Both the position numbers and the translations under genes were made by a program. A stretch of DNA of 46,012 nt from Azoarcus sp. (GTDB taxonomy: Bacteria > Pseudomonadota > Gammaproteobacteria > Burkholderiales > Rhodocyclaceae). Positions 1-7,211 of this stretch are shown here, piece by piece (position 1 is the first letter of the stretch; each line of letters starts with the position of its first letter). The stretch covers positions 1 to 46,012 of the forward strand of contig JAITQD010000034.1 of assembly GCA_031289095.1 (NCBI GenBank), given 5' to 3'. The notes under the pieces are model-generated. The model worked only from the letters and a program-made list of their open reading frames with translations, did not search any database and had not been told where the DNA came from.

Positions 1-30
1 TTCTTCATTAAATTTCATCGCATCCCGTCA

Positions 31-1476
31 ATGAGAGAACACCCGGATATGAATACCACTACTGCGAAAAAGACAGGCAAGCGTGTCGCGGCTCCGGCCC
101 TGAGTCAATACAGCGCCGAGGAGCTTTCCGTGCTTTATCGCCAGCGCAAGCTTTCTCCCGTGGAAACGGTACGGGCGATTCTCGAACACATCGAAGTCCA
201 TGATCCTGTCCTCAACGTTTTCGCCTTTCTGGACGCCGATGCGGCGCTTGACGCCGCGCGCCAATCCGAACAGCGTTGGCAAACCGGAACGCAGTTGAGT
301 GAACTCGACGGCATCCCCGTGACCGTCAAGGATTTGCTCCTCGCCAAAGGCTGGCCCACCCTGCGCGGCAGCCGGGTGGTCGATCCGGATCAGGACTGGA
401 ACGAGGATTCGCCCGCGGTCGCGCGTCTGCGGGAACATGGCGCCATTCTGCTGGGCAAGACGACAACCGCCGAATTCGGATGGAAAGCGTTCGGCGACAG
501 TCCGCTCACCGGCATCACGCGCAATCCCTGGCGCTCGACGCGCACGCCGGGAGGAAGCAGCGGCGGCGCGGCGGCAGCGGCGGCCATCGGTTTCGGGCCG
601 CTGCACGTGGCCTCCGATGGCGGCGGCTCGACCCGGCTGCCGGCCGCTTATAGCGGCGTTTTTGGATTCAAGCCTTCATTTGGGCGCGTGGCGGGCTACC
701 CCGCCGCGCATGCGGGCACGCTTTTCCACGTCTCGCCGATTACGCGCACGGTACGCGACACCGCATTGCTGCTGAACGCCATCGCCCGCCCCGACGCGCG
801 CGATTTTCACGCGCTCCCTTATGACGATCGAGACTGGCGTCTCGGTATCGAACAAGGCGTCGCGGGTTTGCGTATCGCTTTCAGTCCCGATCTGGGTTAT
901 GCCAAGGTCGTCCCGGAAATCGGCAAACTCGTCGCCAAGGCCGTAAAGAGTTTTGGCGAATTGGGAGCGGCCATCGAACAGATCACGCCCGCCATCGAAG
1001 ATCCTTTGCTCGATATTTACCGCGTCCTGTCCAGCGCCGCCGTCGCGCGGCTTTTCGAGACACTGCCACAGGATCGCCTCTCGCTGGCCGAACCCGGTTT
1101 TCAGGAAGTCGCCGAGCAAGGACGGCAAATCGGCACCGTGCGTTACCTTGCCGCTGTGCAGGCCCGCGAAGCCTTTGCGCGCACCTTGCATCTTTTTTTC
1201 GATAAATGGGATCTTCTATTGACGCCGACGACAGCCATGGCCGCTCCCCTGGTCGAACAAGGAATCCAGAATCCGCGCTCGGGAACTTCTCCATTTACCT
1301 ATCCGTTCAACCTGTCGCAACAGCCCGCCGCCTCGATCCCCGTCGGATTCACCGCGGATGGATTGCCGGTCGGTTTGCAGATCGTCGGGCCGCGCCATCG
1401 GGACGATCTGGTTTTGCGCGCCGCGCGCGCCTATGAACGCCGGCTGCCGTTTGCCGTCACCGACACGGTGCGCTGA
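31..1476 (+). CDS. Amidase signature (AS) family amidohydrolase
   Basis: A 481-aa cytoplasmic amidase that should hydrolyse a C-N amide bond using the Ser-cisSer-Lys triad of this family. The catalytic lysine lies in VTVKDLL (about residue 99), the Gly/Ser loop is PGGSSGG (about 174-180), and the nucleophile region is DGGGSTR (about 196-202). Length and motif order fit a complete enzyme. The start is either ATG 31 or ATG 49; neither has a strong ribosome binding site. It is the first gene of a plus-strand run with a NitT/TauT-type ABC transporter and a second, allophanate-hydrolase-like amidase. That suggests the locus imports and strips nitrogen from an amide- or urea-type compound. The substrate cannot be read from sequence; an AtzE-like role (biuret-type amide) is a guess from the AtzF-like partner. 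Confidence 0.85.
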   Translation: MREHPDMNTTTAKKTGKRVAAPALSQYSAEELSVLYRQRKLSPVETVRAILEHIEVHDPVLNVFAFLDADAALDAARQSEQRWQTGTQLSELDGIPVTVKDLLLAKGWPTLRGSRVVDPDQDWNEDSPAVARLREHGAILLGKTTTAEFGWKAFGDSPLTGITRNPWRSTRTPGGSSGGAAAAAAIGFGPLHVASDGGGSTRLPAAYSGVFGFKPSFGRVAGYPAAHAGTLFHVSPITRTVRDTALLLNAIARPDARDFHALPYDDRDWRLGIEQGVAGLRIAFSPDLGYAKVVPEIGKLVAKAVKSFGELGAAIEQITPAIEDPLLDIYRVLSSAAVARLFETLPQDRLSLAEPGFQEVAEQGRQIGTVRYLAAVQAREAFARTLHLFFDKWDLLLTPTTAMAAPLVEQGIQNPRSGTSPFTYPFNLSQQPAASIPVGFTADGLPVGLQIVGPRHRDDLVLRAARAYERRLPFAVTDTVR

Positions 1477-1532
1477 TTTCTGGAACCATGACTATTCAAC
1501 GCTTTCTTTTATTTTCAACGGAGGATCATTCC

Positions 1533-2552
1533 ATGTCTACCAGTCTCTTCTCTGCCAGTTTCCTCTCTACGTTTTTACGTACGTTATATCGCTGCGGGAT
1601 TGGCGTCATTGCCGGTTTCGCCTTCGCGGCTTTCCTGAACACTCCCGTCAGAGCCGCCGAACCCGTTGTCATCGGAGAAGGCTTATCGGTCGGTTGGGCG
1701 CAATTTTTCATTGCCGATGCCGAAAAGCTTTGGCAAAAATAGGGTCTGGAAGCCGAATCCGTAATTTTCCCGAGCGGACGCCTGGTGTTGGACGCGCTTG
1801 TCGGCGGCCGCGTCACTTTCGGTACGGCAGCCGAAACGCCGGTCGTATTTTCCAACCTCAACGGTTTGCCGGTGCGTATCATCGCCACGCTGCAAAACGG
1901 CGGCGGCCAACCTCACGAACCCTTCGTATTGGTCGCCAACCAGAGCATCCAGACGCCGAAAGACATCAAGGGAAAACGCATCGGCTACTCGCAAGGCACG
2001 AACGCGCATTATTATCTTGCCAAGCTGCTGGATTCCACTCAGCTGAAATTTTCCGATATTCAGGCGACCAGTCTGACACCTTCGGATTTCGTCACCGCCG
2101 CAGTCAATGGCACGCTCGATGGCTTCATTTGGGGAGAGCCGTTTGCTTCGCAAGCGATAGGATTCAGCAAAGGAAAACTGCACGCCGTTGAATCCCCCGG
2201 TCTTTACAAAGGTATCTCGGCGGTCATTACCTTGCAGTCCACCATCGATCAGAAGCCCGAACTTCTGCGCCAGGCGATACAGGCATTGATCGCGGCGGAT
2301 GCGGAAATCAAGGCAAATCCCGACAAGTCCATTCAAACCGTCGCTACCCGTGTCAACTTCGATCTGGCGCTGGCCAAGGATTACTGGCCCAAATTGAACC
2401 TGGGCATCGGCCTGGACAAGGCCGCGGTCGTCCGCGAACTGGAAAGCCAGGCGAAATGGGCAATCGAAAACAAACTGGTGCGAGCCGACGCCAATATCCC
2501 CGACTTCAATCAGGTCGTCGTCGAAGGTTTCATTCCCGCCAAACACCGATAA
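1533..2552 (+). pseudogene. NitT/TauT-family ABC transporter substrate-binding protein with in-frame TAG
   Basis: Periplasmic solute-binding protein of the SsuA/TauA/NrtA type. A good ribosome binding site (GGAGG at 1520-1524) precedes ATG 1533. The first 40 or so residues form a signal peptide ending near PVRAA. The frame is broken by TAG at 1740-1742, between WQK and GLEAE, yet continues in the same frame without other damage to TAA at 2550-2552, giving about 339 codons in all. The sequence after the stop is well conserved in style, for example the segment LVGGRVTFGTAAETP. Its stop overlaps the ATG of the ATPase gene. The TAG could be a recent nonsense mutation, a sequencing error or a read-through codon. 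Without the part after the stop no binding protein would be made. Restart codons exist downstream but lack a signal peptide. Confidence 0.8.
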
Positions 2553-3424
2553 TGACAACAGCATCTTTATTGATCGCCGCCACGCCGGATGATCTCGAAA
2601 TTACAGAGACCGGCTTCCAAAATAATGCGTTACGGATAGAGCATTCACAGACACTGCAACAACGCCCACTGATCGAATGCCGGAATCTGGCGCAGACCTA
2701 CCTCACCCGTCTGGGAACGCGAATCGCGGCCATCACGGACATCACGCTTTCCATCAATACCGGTGAATTCGTTTGTCTTCTGGGGCCCAGCGGCTGCGGA
2801 AAAACAACCCTACTCAACATGGTGGCGGGGTTTTTGAGGCCGACGGCGGGAGAACTGCGCCTGAACGGTAACGACATCCTTCGTCCCGATCCAAATCGCG
2901 GCGTCGTTTTCCAGGATTATTCGCTCTTTCCCTGGCTGACCGTGAAAAGCAATATCGCATTCGGTCTGCGCATGGCGGGTGTTACAACCGAGAAGCGCAA
3001 AGCAAGGGTCGAGGCGCTACTCGATCTCGTGGGTTTGCCGCATATCGGCTCGCAGTATCCGTTCGAGCTTTCCGGCGGCATGAAACAGCGCGTGGCGATT
3101 GCCCGCGCCCTGGCGACGGATCCCGCCGTGCTCCTGATGGACGAGCCCTTCGCCGCCTTGGATGCTATGACGCGCGAAAGCCTGCAACGGCAATTGCTTG
3201 ACATTCAGGCGCGTACCCAAAAGACGGTTTTGTTCGTCACGCACAATATTGGCGAGGCGATCTTTCTCGCCTCACGCATCATCGTGCTGTCCTCAAGGCC
3301 GGGACGTATCGTCGAGGACATCCGCTTACAGGCGGATTTCCACCCAAGAAAGCGGACATCGCCGGAATTCAATCGGCTTTATGAACGCCTGGCCGCAGCC
3401 ATCGGTGTGGAGGGAACGGAATGA
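2552..3424 (+). CDS. NitT/TauT-family ABC transporter ATP-binding protein
   Basis: A 290-aa ATPase subunit of an SsuB/TauB-like importer that powers uptake through the permease encoded next. Visible motifs are Walker A GPSGCGKTT, signature LSGGMKQR, Walker B LLMDEPF and the switch histidine in FVTHN. The start at 2552 overlaps the stop of the binding-protein gene (TAATG), and the C terminus overlaps the permease start (ATGA at 3421). The three genes are therefore translationally coupled. About 45 residues precede the usual N-terminal beta strand, longer than many homologues, but no better start is visible inside. Confidence 0.92.
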   Translation: MTTASLLIAATPDDLEITETGFQNNALRIEHSQTLQQRPLIECRNLAQTYLTRLGTRIAAITDITLSINTGEFVCLLGPSGCGKTTLLNMVAGFLRPTAGELRLNGNDILRPDPNRGVVFQDYSLFPWLTVKSNIAFGLRMAGVTTEKRKARVEALLDLVGLPHIGSQYPFELSGGMKQRVAIARALATDPAVLLMDEPFAALDAMTRESLQRQLLDIQARTQKTVLFVTHNIGEAIFLASRIIVLSSRPGRIVEDIRLQADFHPRKRTSPEFNRLYERLAAAIGVEGTE

Positions 3425-4242
3425 GCGTCGCCGCGTCTTTTGCGCAGGCATTGCGCAAACAGTTATCGAAGCATGCCTTTCTGCTTGGCGCGCTGGGTTT
3501 GTTGAGCTTCGCCGTTCTTTGGGAAGGCATCAGCCGCAGCGGCTGGATCAACCCCATCATGTTGCCGGCGCCTTCCGTGGTTGCCCGTTCGGCCACAGAA
3601 CTGATTGCCAACGGCGAATTGATCCGGCATGTCCTCAACAGTTTGTGGCGAGCTTTTCTCGGCTTCGTCATCGGCTCCGTTCTGGGACTTCTGATGGGCA
3701 TCGCCATGGCGCGTTTGCCCAAACTGCACAGTCTTTTGAACCCGCTGGTGCAAATCTTTCGCGCCATTCCGTCGCTTGCTTTTGTGCCGCTGGCGATTTT
3801 CTGGTTCGGGATTGGAGAAATTTCCAAGATCGTGCTCATCGCATTCGGCGTTTTCTTTCCGGTCTGGGTCAACACCTACCTCGGCACGCGCGACACGAAC
3901 CCGTTGCTCAGCCGCGCCGCCGAGAGCCTGGGCGCGCACGGTTGGCGCATGCTGGTATTCCTCGTCCTGCCAGCCGCGCTTCCGTTCATCATCGCCGGTG
4001 TGCGGATCGCTCTCGGAAACGCGCTGGTGTTGCTCGTGGCCTCGGAACTCACCGGCGCACAATTCGGCGTGGGCTATTTGATCCAGTTGTCACAACAGAT
4101 TTTCCGCGTGGATCACATGTTCGTCGGGCTGATCACACTGGGACTCCTGGGTTTTCTGTTCGATTACACATTCGTGTGCGGTCTGCGAAAATTCCTGCCC
4201 TGGTACGGTGCAGAGAACAATCATGCCACTGGAACACACTGA
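3421..4242 (+). CDS. NitT/TauT-family ABC transporter permease
   Basis: A 273-aa inner-membrane permease of the SsuC/TauC type (BPD_transp_1 domain). The sequence shows about six hydrophobic segments, starting with LGALGLLSFAVLWEGI. The EAA-loop region that docks the ATPase lies around RAAESLGAHGWRMLVFLVLP, which is the typical signature. It overlaps the ATPase gene by four bases (ATGA). With the ATPase and the (interrupted) binding protein it forms a complete import system between two amidase genes, so the likely cargo is a small amide, urea or nitrile-derived compound; that part is inference. Confidence 0.92.
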   Translation: MSVAASFAQALRKQLSKHAFLLGALGLLSFAVLWEGISRSGWINPIMLPAPSVVARSATELIANGELIRHVLNSLWRAFLGFVIGSVLGLLMGIAMARLPKLHSLLNPLVQIFRAIPSLAFVPLAIFWFGIGEISKIVLIAFGVFFPVWVNTYLGTRDTNPLLSRAAESLGAHGWRMLVFLVLPAALPFIIAGVRIALGNALVLLVASELTGAQFGVGYLIQLSQQIFRVDHMFVGLITLGLLGFLFDYTFVCGLRKFLPWYGAENNHATGTH

Positions 4243-4272
4243 TTCAACAGTTCAAACCGGAATGGATTTTAC

Positions 4273-5697
4273 GTGAAAGCCACCATGGACACCCTCTTCG
4301 ATTTGCGCCTTGGAACCCTTGGCGCCCGTTACCGCGCGGGTAATGCCGCGCCTCGCCGGCTCATTGCCCAACTGCGCGAAAAAACGCTCAAGCTCAACGA
4401 CGAATACCACGCCTTCATCCACCTCCTGACCCCGGACGAGCTGGAACCCTATCTCGCCGCGCTGGATGATCGCAATCCAGATGATCTGCCGCTCTACGGT
4501 ATTCCTTTCGCCATCAAGGACTGCATCGACCTCGCGGGTATTCCCACCACTGCCGCCTGTCCAGCCTTTGCTTACACACCGGAGATTTCCGCCACCGTTG
4601 TACGCCAACTCGTTGAACTGGGCGCGGTGCCGATGGGCAAAACCAATCTTGATCAATTCTGCACCGGCGTAAACGGCACACGCTCCCCCTATGGCGAATG
4701 CAAAAACAGCGCGCATCCCGATTATCCGGCGGGCGGTTCGAGTTCCGGTTCTGCGCTGGCGGTCGCCCTGGGCTTGAGCAGCTTCGCGTTGGGTACCGAT
4801 ATAGGAGGCAGCGGCAGAGTACCCGCCGCGTTGAACAATCTGGTGGGGCTGAAAACAAGCAAAGGAATAATTTCGGCGGCTGGCGTTGTTCCTATCTGCC
4901 GCTCGCTGCAATGCATCACCTATTTTACGAGCACCGCCGCCGAAGCGAGCCGCTTGCTGGCGCTGACCGCTTGTACCGTACCCGATCCGGCGGACGCCTA
5001 CAGCCGCGCCAATCCGCTATGGAACGATGGCAAGGCTTTTGGAGCCCTTCCCTTGCCTTTCCGCTTTGCTCTTCCCAAAACACTGGAATTCATGGGTTGC
5101 GCCGAAAGCGCCGCAATCTTTGCGCGAACAGTGGAACATCTGCAAGCGATCGGCGGAATCCCCATCCCAATCGACTTTACCTCTTTTCTGGAAGCCACGC
5201 GCCTGCTCTTCAAAGGTCCGTGGGTGGCGGAACGGTATGGCGACATTGGCCCGTTTGCGGAAAAAAAACCGGAGGCAATGCTTCCGGTCATCCGCGATGT
5301 GCTGGCCAACGCCCCCGGAATCACGGGCGTCGACACCTTCCATGCCCAGCATCGCCTGCAAGAATTGAAAGCGGAATGTGACCGCCTCATGGCGGATGTC
5401 GACTGCGTCCTCACTCCCACGTATCCACGCCCGGTGACGCTCACGGAACTCCATGCCGAAGCGGTTCGCCGCAATTCGGATCTGGGTTATTACTCCAGTT
5501 TCATGAACCTGCTCGATTACGCCGCTGTCGCCGTTCCCGCCGGTTTTTTGCAAAACGGCTTATCCTCCGGCGTCACCCTCTTCAGCCTGGCATTTACCGA
5601 CCAAAACCTGCTCTCACTCGCGCATGCTCTGCAAAGAAAAACCCGACTGCCCCTTGCCGGCGGCAACGCACTGAATGACTCGCACGTTGCAAACTGA
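4273..5697 (+). CDS. Allophanate hydrolase-like amidase (AtzF-type amidase domain)
   Basis: A 474-aa amidase-signature protein that resembles the amidase domain of allophanate hydrolases (AtzF, DUR1,2), which split allophanate to ammonia and carbon dioxide. The AtzF-like features are PTTAACPAFAYTPE, GKTNLDQF, the loop AGGSSSGSA and the nucleophile segment TDIGGSGRVPAALNN; the catalytic lysine is in FAIKDC. AtzF proteins run to about 600 residues and carry a C-terminal domain that is absent here. The start may be GTG 4273 or ATG 4285. It lies 30 bases after the permease gene and ends the operon. The pairing of two amidases with a transporter suggests a nitrogen-scavenging route through allophanate, but no biuret- or urea-carboxylating enzyme is visible in the window. 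Confidence 0.85.
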   Translation: MKATMDTLFDLRLGTLGARYRAGNAAPRRLIAQLREKTLKLNDEYHAFIHLLTPDELEPYLAALDDRNPDDLPLYGIPFAIKDCIDLAGIPTTAACPAFAYTPEISATVVRQLVELGAVPMGKTNLDQFCTGVNGTRSPYGECKNSAHPDYPAGGSSSGSALAVALGLSSFALGTDIGGSGRVPAALNNLVGLKTSKGIISAAGVVPICRSLQCITYFTSTAAEASRLLALTACTVPDPADAYSRANPLWNDGKAFGALPLPFRFALPKTLEFMGCAESAAIFARTVEHLQAIGGIPIPIDFTSFLEATRLLFKGPWVAERYGDIGPFAEKKPEAMLPVIRDVLANAPGITGVDTFHAQHRLQELKAECDRLMADVDCVLTPTYPRPVTLTELHAEAVRRNSDLGYYSSFMNLLDYAAVAVPAGFLQNGLSSGVTLFSLAFTDQNLLSLAHALQRKTRLPLAGGNALNDSHVAN

Positions 5698-5909
5698 ATC
5701 CCGTTATCCTTCAATACCGTGTGAATGACGTAGGCGCTTCCGGCACAACTTGTTCCAGCTCGCAGAAGCCATGGCGACAATCGTCATGTGTCTCGCCGCT
5801 GCGCGCGCACGATCTTTTCCGCTTCGTCCGCCCAGAATTACATCGCAATCTTCGGTGTGTGCAATCACCACCACCTCGACGCCCAACAGGCTCACCGTGG
5901 AAAAGACGT
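5698..5909. other. Gene-poor stretch between the amidase operon and the guaA-associated element
   Basis: No gene can be supported here. A 69-codon minus-strand reading frame runs from a TTG at 5913 to 5704, but it has no ribosome binding site and no recognisable match; it starts inside the left attachment repeat. This stretch should be the chromosomal sequence that originally lay downstream of guaA or next to the amidase operon. Confidence 0.4.
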
Positions 5910-5925
5910 CCAATCATTCCCACTC
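5910..5925. repeat. Distal attachment-site copy (att), 16-bp direct repeat
   Basis: CCAATCATTCCCACTC, identical to 7196-7211. The minus strand reads ATT GAG TGG GAA TGA across the junction, a displaced copy of the guaA terminus. Identity stops at 5926, where AATTG replaces GATCG. Confidence 0.8.
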
Positions 5926-6026
5926 AATTGTTAATGAGCGAAAAAATACAGGCAATGACGGGCAATGACTGGAAGTCTGTAAATTGATGCCATGAAAAGT
6001 ACCATGTTGAGAAAATTGCCCGGTTT

Positions 6027-6350
6027 TCATGCTGCGTTCAACTCTTGTGACAGCTCTGGATGCTTGATGATAAGTCGAAGTAGGCACAACACTCCGCCGG
6101 GCGGTGTAAACCGCCCTTGTTCCCAGTCGCGCAGCGTCGCCACAGGGGTTGCGATACGCTCGGCGAAGACAGCCTGCGTCAGGCCGGACTTCTCTCTCGC
6201 TTGGCGCACAAGGATTTGATCGGGCGTGGTGACGCGCCCAATCCCTGCCTTTGCCTCGGCAAGCGCCTGACGCAGGTCAGGCAAAGATTCACCAGCATCG
6301 GCCTCGATAGCCGTTGCCACCTTTTCAATGTCGATTTTCTTGATACCCAT
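6027..6350 (-). CDS. HTH-type antitoxin of a HigB/RelE-like toxin-antitoxin pair (HigA/NadS-like)
   Basis: A 107-aa DNA-binding antitoxin. The C-terminal half is a Cro/CI-type helix-turn-helix: LVRQAREKSGLTQAVFAERI followed by VATLRDWEQGR. The N-terminal part (MGIKKIDIEKVATAIEAD) resembles NadS/HigA2-type antitoxins and probably binds the toxin. ATG at 6350 is chosen because it sits one base after the toxin stop at 6352 and the family begins there. It is second in a toxin-first operon, as in higBA. It should neutralise the toxin and repress the promoter at 6656-6683, where a palindrome is present. Confidence 0.85.
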   Translation of the reverse strand: MGIKKIDIEKVATAIEADAGESLPDLRQALAEAKAGIGRVTTPDQILVRQAREKSGLTQAVFAERIATPVATLRDWEQGRFTPPGGVLCLLRLIIKHPELSQELNAA

Positions 6351-6351
6351 G

Positions 6352-6648
6352 TCACACCACCTTTCTGATTTCGGCGGGAAGCATGTTGGCGCGTTCGGCT
6401 TTGGCATACGCCGCGACCAGCAGCACCACTTCCTGCTCCGTCAGGTTGAAATAAATCACTCGCGCACCGCTTGACTTGCCAGACCCTGCACGGCTCCAGC
6501 GAACCTTGCGTGCTCCATCTGCACCGGGAATAACGTCCCCGGCCAGCGGGTTCGCAGCAATCCAGTCGATGAAGGCCAGTCGCTCGTCTTCTGACCACAG
6601 CTTCTCGGCCTGCTTCTGGAATGTCGGGGTTTCGATCACGGTGCGCAT
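6352..6648 (-). CDS. RelE/HigB-like toxin
   Basis: A 98-aa toxin of the RelE/ParE superfamily (HigB2-like), which in characterised relatives is a ribosome-dependent mRNA endonuclease. Features are the N-terminal TPTFQKQAEKLWSEDE helix, the central segment KVRWSRAGSGKSSGARVIYF and the hydrophobic strand EVVLLVAAYAKAE followed by lysine/arginine near the C terminus. ATG 6648 is supported by a consensus promoter ending seven bases upstream, so the mRNA would start at or very near the start codon. It lies directly upstream of the antitoxin gene. Confidence 0.85.
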   Translation of the reverse strand: MRTVIETPTFQKQAEKLWSEDERLAFIDWIAANPLAGDVIPGADGARKVRWSRAGSGKSSGARVIYFNLTEQEVVLLVAAYAKAERANMLPAEIRKVV

Positions 6649-6655
6649 GAGGTGA

Positions 6656-6683
6656 ATTATACGGGTATCCCGTAGTTTGTCAA
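6656..6683 (-). promoter_or_regulatory. Consensus sigma-70 promoter with internal palindrome for the toxin-antitoxin operon
   Basis: On the minus strand, -35 TTGACA (6678-6683) and -10 TATAAT (6656-6661) are both perfect consensus with a 16-base spacer. A palindrome TACGGG-TAT-CCCGTA spans 6660-6674, overlapping the -10 and spacer, a typical place for antitoxin autorepression. The toxin ATG begins only seven bases after the -10, which predicts a leaderless transcript. Confidence 0.8.
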
Positions 6684-6727
6684 GCCCCACCACAAACAAA
6701 AAAGAACCCCGCACCCAATGACCGAAG

Positions 6728-6892
6728 TCAGCGACCAAAGGTCAGCGTTTCCTGCCTGCCGTTGATCGAGTAGTTGTACCGGAAAGAGATAGACCCGGCG
6801 GTGGTGATTGCCACATAGAGGCCGTCGCGGTCATTGACCTTGTACAGCTTCTCTTTCGGCTTGAGGTTGCGCAACTTGGTATCGGTAAGCAT
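6728..6892 (-). pseudogene. Truncated tyrosine-recombinase integrase (N-terminal arm-binding domain only)
   Basis: A 54-aa stub beginning MLTDTKLRNLKPKEKLYKV and continuing through GLYVAITTAGSISFRYNY to LTFGR, the classic N-terminal DUF4102 arm-type DNA-binding domain of P4/IntS-like integrases. The catalytic domain (R-H-R-Y) is absent; the frame ends at TGA 6728-6730 just where the family would continue after TFGR. A good ribosome binding site (AAGGACGGAG) precedes ATG 6892. It lies about 300 bases from the guaA attachment repeat, as expected for the integrase of this element. A deletion joining it to the toxin-antitoxin promoter region probably removed the rest. Confidence 0.85.
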
Positions 6893-6917
6893 GGTCTCCG
6901 TCCTTTTTGGGTTCGAA

Positions 6918-7066
6918 ATACCATGATTCAAATAGTCGCTCTTTTCGCCTGTTTCGCCTTGTGTATCAACGGTCTTGGTGGTTTTGATACCATGCGCCGC
7001 CCATAAATGGCAACATGGTATTGAGCGCCAGTCATGGCATCAGGTTGAATAATACCATCTACCATG
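6918..7066. repeat. Cluster of ATACCAT(G) motifs, candidate integrase arm-type sites
   Basis: ATACCATG occurs at 6918-6925 and 6987-6994, inverted as CATGGTAT at 7014-7021, and as ATACCATC at 7052-7059 followed by TACCATG at 7060-7066. They lie between the integrase stub and the right attachment repeat, where arm-binding sites of tyrosine recombinases are expected. Another TACCATG is at 6000-6006 near the left end. The rest of 6893-7130 holds no gene I can support. Confidence 0.5.
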
Positions 7067-7130
7067 CCATTAAAAAATATTGCTTGGGGGTGCTACGATG
7101 TGCCAGACGTTGCCAGACTAAAACGTGAAA

Positions 7131-7152
7131 AAGCCCGCAATGACGCGGGCTT
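7131..7152 (-). terminator. Rho-independent terminator of guaA
   Basis: Perfect 8-bp stem AAGCCCGC/GCGGGCTT with a six-base loop, followed by a short T run on the minus strand. It lies about 50 bases after the guaA stop, inside the inserted element. Confidence 0.75.
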
Positions 7153-7195
7153 GAGGGTGGTTTCGTGCTGCTCTGTGCCAGCGAGTGCCTAACGC

Positions 7196-7211
7196 CCAAT
7201 CATTCCCACTC
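7196..7211. repeat. guaA-proximal attachment-site copy (att), 16-bp direct repeat
   Basis: CCAATCATTCCCACTC spans the guaA stop codon and final codons; identical to 5910-5925. Integration here leaves guaA intact because the element brings the same terminal codons. Confidence 0.8.

Larger units (their letters stand above)
5910..7211. mobile_element. Remnant of an integrative element in the 3' end of guaA
   Basis: About 1.3 kb bounded by a 16-bp direct repeat (5910-5925 and 7196-7211). The right copy contains the guaA stop and its last codons, and the left copy also encodes Ile-Glu-Trp-Glu-stop on the minus strand. The 3' end of guaA is a known integration hotspot for tyrosine-recombinase islands. 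The interval holds a toxin-antitoxin pair, the N-terminal stub of a DUF4102-type integrase and repeated ATACCAT motifs near the right end. Integrase and cargo are mostly gone, so it is a relic held perhaps by the toxin-antitoxin pair. Confidence 0.8.

Noticed and set aside
1740-1742. Programmed amber read-through (for example pyrrolysine)
   Set aside because: No supporting context such as a downstream structure or pyl genes is visible; a point mutation or error is simpler, although it cannot be excluded.
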